This document shows, piece after piece, positions 51,524 to 59,452 of a stretch of 64,000 nucleotides of DNA (position 1 is the first letter of the stretch; each line of letters opens with the position of its first letter). Under the pieces are notes generated by a model. It had not been told where the DNA came from. It ran no database searches and worked only from the letters and a program-made list of their open reading frames with translations. Position numbers and translations under genes: made by a program. Origin of the DNA: Salsuginibacillus kocurii DSM 18087 (lineage in GTDB: Bacteria; Bacillota; Bacilli; Bacillales; Marinococcaceae); the NCBI RefSeq assembly GCF_000377705.1, contig NZ_KB898631.1, forward strand, positions 84,063-148,062, written 5' to 3'.

Positions 51524-51552
51524 AGGAAGGGCTAAAGGCATAAAAAACCACT

Positions 51553-51606
51553 AAAAAACACCTCCACAAATTGCGGCATGGCTGAGCGAATTTGGAGGTG
51601 TTTTTC
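51553..51606 (+). terminator. Terminator after hmp
   Basis: AAAAACACCTCCA...TGGAGGTGTTTTT with an inner AAATT/AATTT pair; long stem with T-run. Confidence 0.9.
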
Positions 51607-51638
51607 CTTTATGCTTCTATAGAGTATAGAGATAATTA

Positions 51639-51836
51639 CTATTCATTTTTCTTATTCTTATATTGACGAATCACTTTATGACTTTGATTCATATCTTTGG
51701 CGAGACGATAAGGTTTACTTATTACACGAATGGGTAAGGAAAATAGGAAATGACTTAAGTCTTCACGATACTCGTTTGTTATTCTAGAAGGTTTAGAAGC
51801 AATACGTTGGTAAAGTTCATTATAAAATTCTTTCAT
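51639..51836 (-). CDS. Small hypothetical protein, weakly supported
   Basis: 65 residues, basic (MKEFYNELYQRIASKPSRIT; VIRQYKNKKNE). It has no clear ribosome site and no known motif. Frame length alone supports it; it may be a chance frame or a small regulator. Confidence 0.3.
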   Translation of the reverse strand: MKEFYNELYQRIASKPSRITNEYREDLSHFLFSLPIRVISKPYRLAKDMNQSHKVIRQYKNKKNE

Positions 51837-52109
51837 TACATTAATATGAATTTCAATTGCCCGACCTTAAACAATTTTTCTTCCTTTCTAAAATGAAAAG
51901 GTGATCCTTTTTTGTTTATTTTCCCCAATATATAACAACCGTAGTGGAAAGCGGTTCAGTAAAAAGAAATTGGCTTTCTTTACATGAGCCACACATTATA
52001 AAACTTACCAACTCAGGGTGAAAAGACCTATTATTACTATGAGTAAAAAGGTATAATTTAAGGTAACTGGAACATAAAAGTATAGTCAGAAAAGAGGGGG
52101 CTCATCCTT
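51837..52109. other. Intergenic before HD-GYP gene
   Basis: No gene seen. AAGAGGGGGCTC just before ATG 52110 is the ribosome site of the next gene. Confidence 0.4.
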
Positions 52110-52754
52110 ATGAAACGTAGCCCGGAAGCTTTATTCGATTATATTACCCAAGACCATGAGGTGCTGCAGATTTTTAAACATCATTCAGTAAGAGTGATGT
52201 ATTTAGCCACCCTTCTCGGCAAAAAAATAGAACATTATGATGAAGACTTGAGAGTGGCTGCCCTGCTCCATGACATAGGTAAAATCGGAATTGCCAAAGA
52301 AATCTTACTTAAACCTGCTCGTTTGACTCTTTTAGAAAAAACCATTGTGGAAAGCCACAGCCATATTGGCAATGTCATCGTTCGAAAAGAATTAGGGAAA
52401 ACACGAGCTGCTGAGTTTATTAGAGACCACCATGAAGATTGGGACGGCAGAGGCTACCCGCGCCGATTAATCGGAGAACAAATATCCATACAAGGCCGCA
52501 TTATTCGAATCTGTGATGCCTTTGATACAATGACCTATGATCTCAGAAACTATAATGCTGTTAAAAAGTCGCATGAAGAAGCATTCGCAGAATTAGAGCG
52601 TTGTGCGTGGACCCAGTTTGATGGAAATCTTGTGGATACATTCATTTCATTAATTAAAGAAGTGGAATTGCCAAATCGTTGGTACGACACCTTTGATGTA
52701 GAAGTTTTCAAAAGAACCTTTCCACAAGTAGAAAATCCATACCACTTTTTCTGA
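52110..52754 (+). CDS. HD-GYP-type phosphodiesterase
   Basis: 214 residues. The HD doublet lies in ALLHDIGKIGIAKEILLKP (His54-Asp55), and the second motif HHEDWDGRGYP (107-117) is the HHExxDGxGYP form that marks HD-GYP enzymes, which cut cyclic di-GMP or related dinucleotides using two or three metal ions. It stands alone with no receiver, PAS or membrane domain, so its signal must come from expression or a partner. The C-terminal 40 residues (KEVELPNRWYDTFDVEVFKRTFPQ) are unlike the common family. Confidence 0.9.
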   Translation: MKRSPEALFDYITQDHEVLQIFKHHSVRVMYLATLLGKKIEHYDEDLRVAALLHDIGKIGIAKEILLKPARLTLLEKTIVESHSHIGNVIVRKELGKTRAAEFIRDHHEDWDGRGYPRRLIGEQISIQGRIIRICDAFDTMTYDLRNYNAVKKSHEEAFAELERCAWTQFDGNLVDTFISLIKEVELPNRWYDTFDVEVFKRTFPQVENPYHFF

Positions 52755-53187
52755 ACAATCGTTTTAATAAAGGGCGCTGTTAATAGATTGCATGCCTGAG
52801 TAAAGAGTTAAGGAACGTTCATTGCGCTGCCGTACTAGCTATTGTTCTTGTTAGTCACAGTTGTTTCAATCCCTTACTAGAGGAAGCAGGCAGCGTGGGA
52901 CAAAGAGTCCCAAATGCCTGAAAAGCAAGTGGGGCCCCTGGTCCTTGATTTTTTTGTTCTACAAATTTTGTTATGGCATATGGAAAATTACTCATCAAAA
53001 TACATGAGAAGATAGCTACCTATTTGAGCTATTTCTTGATAATAACCTTTAATTTTCGTCAGTTTCTCTTGTCCTATCCTTCCTCTCCTTTAACAGAAAA
53101 AATCATCGAAAATTGTCGTATTTTAACCAACCAAAGAACCATATATGGTAAAATAGTCGGGGGCGAAAAGTGAATAGAGGTGAGAAC
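52755..53187. other. Intergenic, no gene supported
   Basis: About 0.43 kb. An open frame of 66 codons at 52973-53173 lacks a ribosome site and has low-quality composition. Short hairpins such as GGGACAAAGAGTCCC (about 52897-52911) are present. Confidence 0.4.
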
Positions 53188-53517
53188 GTGTCAAATGAAA
53201 ACCAAGAATTGCTCTCATACATCCAGACTTTTGAAAAAATGCTTGATAAAACGCCTGATGAGGAACGTTCCTTGCATGAATTTGTTAAGCTTTATAGAGG
53301 ATTGATACGCTTAAAGCCAAAAGAATGTACTATACCAATGATTGAAATTACGTCTGTACTCAAAGTTAAAAAACCTACGGTCTTTCATGCATTACGCAAA
53401 CATGGGAAAAGTGACCCTTTTTACCAAACCATCACTTCTTCTGTCATGGAGGAAGAGTTGGCCTTAGAACGACTGGAAACCCTCAAACATCAACTTGGGT
53501 CCTCGTCCTCCTTGTAG
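53188..53517 (+). CDS. Hypothetical protein with possible helix-turn-helix
   Basis: 109 residues from GTG 53188 (VSNENQELLSYIQTFEKML), chosen because AGAGGTGAGAAC is just upstream. All-helical by eye. The region MIEITSVLKVKKPTVFHALRKHGK could be a helix-turn-helix with recognition helix KKPTVFHALRKH. I do not recognise the family. It is the last host gene before the tRNA-Thr element. Confidence 0.6.
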   Translation: MSNENQELLSYIQTFEKMLDKTPDEERSLHEFVKLYRGLIRLKPKECTIPMIEITSVLKVKKPTVFHALRKHGKSDPFYQTITSSVMEEELALERLETLKHQLGSSSSL

Positions 53518-53820
53518 ATTCACCTTTAAAATAAGCTTTTTCTCATTACAGAAAGAGATATAATATATTATTCAATTAAACAATCGTTTAAAAGATGGTA
53601 TGTTGCAGACTCACATAATAATATGAGGCTGTCAGTAGAATGGCTAACCTAATTAAGGTCCACTAGAAAGCACATTTTAGGGAAGAGGATCGAGCAAGTG
53701 GGCTAGACTTTTTTGTGAATCAAAGAAGCCGCTGAAAAACTTGAAGACACTTTGTTCTGATAAAGGATGTCTACATTAAAGAATAACCGATTAGTCACCA
53801 GTTGAGCTTGTTACTAATTA
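53518..53820. other. Intergenic, no gene seen
   Basis: No frame with a ribosome site. It probably was once downstream of the rRNA-tRNA operon end. Confidence 0.4.
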
Positions 53821-53851
53821 AAAAAGGGTTCTGGCAATTGCCAGAACCCTT
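53821..53851 (-). terminator. Perfect terminator, likely the original end of the rrn-tRNA operon
   Basis: AAGGGTTCTGGCA-AT-TGCCAGAACCCTT is a perfect 13-bp stem with TTTT after it on the minus strand, 20 nt past the partial tRNA-Thr. In the uninterrupted chromosome it would follow the intact tRNA-Thr gene. Confidence 0.85.
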
Positions 53852-53870
53852 GTCATATGTATAGTTCAGA

Positions 53871-53944
53871 TGGAGCTTCCTACCGGGCTTGAACCGGTGA
53901 CCTCATCCTTACCATGGATGCGCTCTACCAACTGAGCTAAGGAA
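53871..53944 (-). pseudogene. Distal att copy: broken tRNA-Thr
   Basis: Identical to the intact tRNA-Thr over 74 bp, but the 5' end reads CATTCC instead of GCTTCC. Positions 1 and 2 can no longer pair with 72 and 71 of the acceptor stem, so this copy should not yield a working tRNA. It is the far att site of the element. Confidence 0.9.
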
Positions 53945-54431
53945 TGCTATATATCAACTATTTATAGACTATAACTATCTTCTTTCGTTCTATTGTAAGT
54001 ACATAGTAAACCATTTTCAGCCGACAATCAAGTGGTTTTCAATATAAAGGGAAATTTAAAAATGAAAAATGGAAAATGGAGGGGAATACTTCTATAACAG
54101 TACCGTAGGATTTTGCCAACTAAAAAAGAATCAGAAGTTTTGTACATATTTTCTCTTATGCGACTAATTCCACCAAATAACCACACTAGGTAACCCTATC
54201 TATAGAATCATTGTAAACTTCACTATCAACCAATATATACAATTAAAAGATGTGTTCACCAATCCACCTATAAGGTGAAATTATTTAATGTCACAAGAAT
54301 TATTTTTAACTTCGGGTGTATTAATTTTTAAATTGAGAATTGGTCAATAGACATGTTTTATTTAACCATACCTGATAATCACTTAGAATTAATTTCGTCT
54401 TTTTTATTCAGTGCACACAAGCTGCTTCCAT
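53945..54431. other. Non-coding left end of the element
   Basis: About 0.5 kb, strongly A/T-rich, no gene with a ribosome site. It may contain attachment-arm sites for the integrase; none can be proven by eye. Confidence 0.4.
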
Positions 54432-54456
54432 AAAAAAGAGCACCTTTGAGGCGCTC
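54432..54456 (-). terminator. Terminator after the secreted stalk-domain gene
   Basis: GAGCGCCT-CAA-AGGTGCTC followed by TTTTTT on the minus strand; 8-bp stem with one G-U. Confidence 0.85.
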
Positions 54457-54466
54457 TCATAACTTA

Positions 54467-55366
54467 TTAAATAAATGTGTAACCAAAGTCATGGCTATAG
54501 TCTATTGTTCTATCTTCTTGAACTTCAATAATTTCAATAGTATGTTTATCTCTCTTTAAATTAAACAATTCAAATTCAGAATACACTTCATTTCCTAATA
54601 ATGAATTAACAGTATTCTCCACATAATCGGAAACTGGCTGAGTTAGATCTCTAGTTGTGTTCTCAGAAGAAACAACAAGTACATACTCTCCAATAGGTAT
54701 ATTGTTTAATTGATATTCACCATTACCGTTAACAGTAGTTAAATGAAGACCATCGACTTCGGCGCTTTGTATGCCCATTGCAAATAGTGACAGCTCAGTC
54801 TCATTAACTCCTTCATAATCAAAATTTGAAGGAATTAAATAAACATCCGCATTTACATCACCTCTAGTTCCAACATAATCATTATATTGCCAAGTAATCG
54901 TGCCACTTACATCCCCAGTTTTATTCGAGTTATAGCTACTTGGTTTTTCTATAGTAATTGTACGATTTTCATTATCCCAAAATACATCTGCTCCTGATGA
55001 TTCACTAATAAAACGTAATGGGACTAAAGTCCTTCCATCCATAGTTTGTGCAGGGACACCCAAAGTCTCTGTAGAACCATTAACAGTTGCAAAATCATTT
55101 CCTAAAGTCAATTCAATTTCAGTATCATCACTTTCTCCTGTGACTGTTCTAGTTTCATTATTCCACCCTACTGACATATCCAATTTTTCAAATATCCCTC
55201 TGAACTCAACTAGTGTAACCCCATCTTTTATTACAGGGTCAATATCAAAACTTAATTCCTCACCTTCAACAAATACTTGTACCCGATCAGTTGACGCTAA
55301 AGCTTGGGGTGCAAAAAAGACCAATGCTAAAGTTGCAGCTATCAATAACAATAACACTTTTCGCAC
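54467..55366 (-). CDS. Secreted protein with copper-amine-oxidase stalk domain
   Basis: 299 residues from GTG 55366 (AGAGGTGATTTA upstream). Sec signal peptide RKVLLLLIAATLALVFFAPQALAS with an AxA cleavage site near residue 25. Residues about 28-140 form the copper amine oxidase N-terminal-like (stalk) domain, with the repeated pattern VTLVEFRGIFEKLDMSVGWN and TLVPLRFISESSGADVFWDN. The rest (about 150-299) is a beta-rich domain of carboxypeptidase-regulatory-like type (GEYQLNNIPIGEYVLVVSSE). No catalytic copper motif is present, so it is a binding or scaffold protein of the cell surface. Cargo at the far end of the element. Confidence 0.82.
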   Translation of the reverse strand: MRKVLLLLIAATLALVFFAPQALASTDRVQVFVEGEELSFDIDPVIKDGVTLVEFRGIFEKLDMSVGWNNETRTVTGESDDTEIELTLGNDFATVNGSTETLGVPAQTMDGRTLVPLRFISESSGADVFWDNENRTITIEKPSSYNSNKTGDVSGTITWQYNDYVGTRGDVNADVYLIPSNFDYEGVNETELSLFAMGIQSAEVDGLHLTTVNGNGEYQLNNIPIGEYVLVVSSENTTRDLTQPVSDYVENTVNSLLGNEVYSEFELFNLKRDKHTIEIIEVQEDRTIDYSHDFGYTFI

Positions 55367-56099
55367 TAAATCACCTCTTTGAAATTAGTATTTACTGGTA
55401 TATCATAACATAAATTTAGTCATTTAGACTATATATGCTGCTGTGTATTTTGACCTACTGAGCAATAAGCATTGGTTATAAAATGAAAGTAGACGAGATC
55501 CGAAACACAGCCATAAAGGTATCGGCAATTTTCTCCGCCGTAAAAAAGTTCGAGGAGGGAGTGTAATTATGAAGTAAAACTCCTTAAAAACCACGCCGAA
55601 GATTACCCCTGTTAATCTCTGATATTTTTAAAGCAGTCGAGAATATAAATCAATTGATTCTGGAAATTTGTCCAGTTTAGTGTTTATTTAGTGTTAATTT
55701 GAAAATTTAGTGGAGTCTCTTTAAAAATTTAAACAAAGTGAAGATGCTCGAAAACCACACTCGTAAAAGTTAATGAAGAAAGGTTAATACAAGTGCAAGT
55801 ATTTAATTTGATATTTATGAAACTAATATAAGGGTGAGGTAATCGTGTCTATACAGCACTTTTCGAGAACTATACCGAAGTGAATCACCCTATTTTCACT
55901 GAGTATAGATAGAGGGCGTTACAGTGTTATAAGATAATTTTCTTAGGTTTATTGCTAATTAATGTTAATTACCCCCTTATATATATAATATAAAATTCCG
56001 CTCGAAATAGATAAGTTTATATCTATTTTATTACCCATCATTTAGATTTCAGTCTAAGCAACTAAAGAAAGTTGCAGGTTTCGTATTCCCATATTAATA
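55367..56099. other. Long non-coding stretch inside the element
   Basis: About 0.73 kb without an intact gene. On the plus strand a 27-codon frame (55483-55566; MKVDEIRNTAIKVSAIFSAV and further) reads well but has no ribosome site, and a GTG at about 55844 after GGTGAGGTAATC opens only 11 codons (SIQHFSRTIPK). Both look like remnants of lost genes. Confidence 0.4.
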
Positions 56100-56879
56100 T
56101 CATGAATTAACGTTTACATACCAATTCATTCGGGTTAATAGATAATCTAATATAATTATACTTTTAGTTGAATTAGCTCTTGATCCATAACGCTTATCAG
56201 CCCCATGTGCCATAGCATGTCTACTCAACACTTCGATTGGCTCCATATGTTTGAAGTCTTGGGTTAATTGTTGACGATAAAATTTATCCCATTGAGAATC
56301 ATAATTTAAATCTGGATTTAGTATTCTTTGTAAAGAATTCGTTTGGTTTTTCCCGGTGAATTTTCCGTTAGTATTTCTTTCCTCAGGAAAAAATTCAGCT
56401 AATATCCCTTCGATTTGAGGAAATACAGAGAGAGTTGATAGGTAAAACAGTTCTTTCTTATGACCGTCAATAACCTCAGCTAAAATGTCTTTTCTATTTT
56501 TATCTAACCATTTATAAGTACTCCATTTTGTTACAAGCTGATCCATTTTCTCATCATTAAATCTGATACTTATAAAGTGATCTAAAATATCAATTGCTTC
56601 CTCGTCTGTAGTGGCATTAGTCAGATATCTTTTTAATACGTTAACTTGCCCGTTTGTCATATTAGGTATTGGTGGATATAAGTAATTAGATAGTAGCTCC
56701 TCAAATTCTATAACGTCCTGGTGAAATTTATTTAAAAATTTATTTATCTCTGCTTCCCTTTTGTAATAACCCTGTATCTTATCATAGGCATTAAACTTGA
56801 ATGCATGAGGAAGTTCAGCTACTAATTGGAGTTGTTTATTTAATTTGCTCCTGCTTTTTAAATAATTTTCTACCCCCAT
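56100..56879 (-). CDS. HEPN-domain protein, candidate RNase of a defence system
   Basis: 259 residues; GGAGGAGTATA precedes the ATG. The N-terminal half is helical and unknown to me. The C-terminal part (about 140-259) shows the HEPN pattern: a helix YLSTLSVFPQIEGILAEFFPEE, a variable linker, and the catalytic motif LSRHAMAHGADKRYG with Arg220 and His225 (R-x4-H), followed by a last helix SIIILDYLLTRM. HEPN domains of this type are metal-independent RNases found in abortive-infection, toxin and CRISPR proteins. It is cargo of the tRNA-Thr element and lies 479 nt from the next unknown gene. RNase activity and a phage-defence role are inferred. Confidence 0.7.
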   Translation of the reverse strand: MGVENYLKSRSKLNKQLQLVAELPHAFKFNAYDKIQGYYKREAEINKFLNKFHQDVIEFEELLSNYLYPPIPNMTNGQVNVLKRYLTNATTDEEAIDILDHFISIRFNDEKMDQLVTKWSTYKWLDKNRKDILAEVIDGHKKELFYLSTLSVFPQIEGILAEFFPEERNTNGKFTGKNQTNSLQRILNPDLNYDSQWDKFYRQQLTQDFKHMEPIEVLSRHAMAHGADKRYGSRANSTKSIIILDYLLTRMNWYVNVNS

Positions 56880-57358
56880 TATACTCCTCCAGTGAGAATA
56901 TTTAGTGATTTAACATTTTTATGCTCGAAGGTTATAATATAATAAATTGTGAAGGTTCCCATGCCCAACCCCCTAGAAATCTCCTCTTCTTTACTATGTG
57001 AAATGTTTCTTTTACTTAGTGACTTTATGCATACTAACTGTATGTTTAACACACCATTCTTCCAAACATTAGAACTTTCAGCTTACCCAATTAAAATCAT
57101 TACCTCAATCAATGAATGAAATTAGCTACCTTTAAGCCCCTCGTTTTTGAGCAATTGCTGTTTTGGTTTACCCTTTCTGCCAACAACCCAACAGCATCCA
57201 CCTTCCTACTTTCTATCATTTCACCCCTATATACACCTTACAAAGTTCCCTCATGTAAGGTGGGATAGAGATGCCACCAAGTTGAAACAAAACCCTTCAT
57301 AACCAGTGGCTGTGTTGGATTACTAAATAATTATTTTAGGCTTGCAATAAAGTATTCT
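56880..57358. other. Intergenic in the element, nothing clear
   Basis: About 0.48 kb. No gene with a ribosome site. Slightly G/C-richer than the flanks around 57120-57260, perhaps a remnant of an earlier insertion. Confidence 0.35.
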
Positions 57359-58591
57359 TTAATCTAGCAAGTTTCGAAGGTCATCTATTGTGGTACCTTT
57401 CTTAGTTAAACTATTGTGTAGTATGTTCGTCGATTGTTCTTTTGCCCACTTGTGATCTAATGAGTAGATTAATAATACTAAGGCTTCTCCTGACAAAGAT
57501 GCACTGTAATAAGGAAGTAATCCTTTTTTTATTAATATCTTCAGTGAAAATATATACGTTTGGTAATTCCCAAGACCTAGCGATGAGGTTTCTACATAAT
57601 CTAAAATCTTTGAAAACTCATAACGGTTAGCAGAATAAACTTGCGACCTTAAATCCATTAAGCTAAATATATGAGGAGGGTCTGCTACATTAACCTCTTC
57701 CACAATTTTTTTGTAAGCCGGTATAATCTCCTTTAATTCATATAAATACCTTAAGACTAATTCTTTATCTTTAAATGAGAAATTATCCAAATCACATTTT
57801 AAAAAAGATATATATAGTTCTATATGATGTTGAAAATATTCGCTAGTCAATTTTCTTTCCTGTGCTTTACTATATAAATATTGAATTTGTTCCAAATGTG
57901 TTTGACTCTTGTCCAACCTTATTGGTGTTTGTTGTAAACTTTGTTTTTCCTGAATATATAATTCATCCACGATATTAATCAAGTCATGGAGCGTGTAGTA
58001 TCTAAGTTCAATAAATTTTATTATTTCCCTGACATCTATTTTCTTAGTGCCTCCATATTGTTTTTCAGCACTTTTATTATTTGAGTAAAGCTGTAAAGAA
58101 AATTCATTTCTGTCAAAAGAAGTTGACCAACTAGTAAAAAAGCGAAGGTTGTTTGGATAGCCTTGTATGTTTACTTTGTTACCGTTAACAGCATGAATAC
58201 CAAACCATGCTCTAATTAACTTAAAGTAATCATCGTCGTACAAATTTTCCCCATACTCATTTGCATTAAATATACTACTGTCATACTTATACGGGTATTT
58301 AAAGTCAGTAACTTCTTCAAATGAAGTCCATAAGTTTGTAATCGATTCATAAATCATATCAATAGTAACTATAAAATGAGTAAATCTAAGAGAAGTAATA
58401 TTCATACTTTCATGGTGGGATGGTAACTCCAAACCATGTATAGAAACATCTAACCAATCCATACAAGAACATATTTTGCTCCATATGTCTTTACCGTTCA
58501 GCTCATGAAAATACAGTCGTACAAATTCACCGTGATCATGTACTTTATCACGAAACTTTTTGCTCAAATTTGGATCTAAACTAGAAATCAT
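57359..58591 (-). CDS. Unknown 410-residue protein, helical, candidate defence cargo
   Basis: ATG 58591 has AAAGGAG six bases upstream. No signal or membrane segment. The first about 200 residues are mixed and include RAWFGIHAVNGNKVNIQGYP, where Arg127 and His133 have R-x5-H spacing that could be HEPN-like; the rest (about 215-410) is all-helical with TPR-like pairs (LEQIQYLYSKAQERKLTSEY; VLRYLYELKEIIPAYKKIVE). I do not recognise the family. Its place beside a HEPN gene on an element without structural genes suggests an accessory or defence role; inference only. Confidence 0.65.
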   Translation of the reverse strand: MISSLDPNLSKKFRDKVHDHGEFVRLYFHELNGKDIWSKICSCMDWLDVSIHGLELPSHHESMNITSLRFTHFIVTIDMIYESITNLWTSFEEVTDFKYPYKYDSSIFNANEYGENLYDDDYFKLIRAWFGIHAVNGNKVNIQGYPNNLRFFTSWSTSFDRNEFSLQLYSNNKSAEKQYGGTKKIDVREIIKFIELRYYTLHDLINIVDELYIQEKQSLQQTPIRLDKSQTHLEQIQYLYSKAQERKLTSEYFQHHIELYISFLKCDLDNFSFKDKELVLRYLYELKEIIPAYKKIVEEVNVADPPHIFSLMDLRSQVYSANRYEFSKILDYVETSSLGLGNYQTYIFSLKILIKKGLLPYYSASLSGEALVLLIYSLDHKWAKEQSTNILHNSLTKKGTTIDDLRNLLD

Positions 58592-58883
58592 TCTTAACTC
58601 CTTTAAATAATCTTTTGGATAAAAATAGAACTTTTAACATTGATTTTATCATTCTTACAATCATTTTACCCTCTAATTTAATTTAAAAATTTGTAAGAAA
58701 CTCATCATTCGTAGTCTACTCTCTATTAAATTAATGAACAATGAAAATACAACATCTCTCATCTCTGTTCACTTTCGTTATCCAACAAGAATACTCCACC
58801 AAATATACAAAAGAAATCCAAAAGCTCTTCTACTAAAGAAACCCACCTTTATATAAAGATAGGTTTCTGAATAATAAACTAGA
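58592..58883. other. Intergenic in the element
   Basis: No gene seen. A minus-strand hairpin (AGAAACC...GGTTTCT with T-run, about 58838-58870) between the HNH gene and the unknown gene looks like the HNH terminator. Confidence 0.5.
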
Positions 58884-59390
58884 TTAAGGAGTTGTGTCAT
58901 CACTAAGCCAATTATTAATAGTCGTTCTGTGCACACCATACAAGTTACCTATTTCAACTTTATTATACTTCTCTAATAATTTTTCTAATCTTTCTTTGCT
59001 AGGTCTATTATTTTTCTTCTCTGCTCGATATTTCTGCTGGCAACCATTATTACAAAATTTCTCATTTGCAAATAAATAATTATTACAATAAAAACATTCT
59101 TTCACTTTATATTTATCTTTACCAGTGGCTTTAAGTGCCTCATATAGATTATGTCTTCGATAATAATTATGCAATTTGGTATGCTGCCCTTTTTCTATTA
59201 ATATTAAATTTTCATGATGATTATTTAAATTATTTGTATCTAAATGGTGGACATGTTCATCTTCTTTTATATAACGCCCTTTCATTTGCTCCATAATATA
59301 TATATGTTCATAAATGTACCCTTGATTTGCTTTTGGGTGTGTGGGAAGGTATATTGTTTTATAACCATTTCTGATAGATTTCTTTTTCAT
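58884..59390 (-). CDS. HNH endonuclease-like protein with zinc finger and HTH
   Basis: 168 residues. HNH core EHVHHLDTNNLNNHHENL (about 45-62: His48, His49, Asn57 and His59), a Cys4 knuckle ECFYCNNYLFANEKFCNNGC (Cys99, Cys102, Cys113, Cys117) and a C-terminal helix-turn-helix (VEIGNLYGVHRTTINNWLSD, about 145-164). This is the plan of phage and intron-linked homing HNH proteins, which nick or cut DNA. AAAGGATTGATGTAAA precedes the ATG. It may be a self-spreading homing gene or take part in element replication or packaging. Confidence 0.85.
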   Translation of the reverse strand: MKKKSIRNGYKTIYLPTHPKANQGYIYEHIYIMEQMKGRYIKEDEHVHHLDTNNLNNHHENLILIEKGQHTKLHNYYRRHNLYEALKATGKDKYKVKECFYCNNYLFANEKFCNNGCQQKYRAEKKNNRPSKERLEKLLEKYNKVEIGNLYGVHRTTINNWLSDDTTP

Positions 59391-59452
59391 TTTACATCAA
59401 TCCTTTCTTTTACATGAAAATTCTTAAACAAAAAATGTATAATTCATAATAT

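Noticed and set aside
52973..53173. 66-codon frame upstream of the unknown gene at 53188
   Set aside because: No ribosome site and low coding quality.
53871..53944. Reading the tRNA as tRNA-Met because CAT occurs in the anticodon arm
   Set aside because: The 7-nt loop is ATGGTAA, so positions 34-36 are GGT (Thr); CAT is within the stem.
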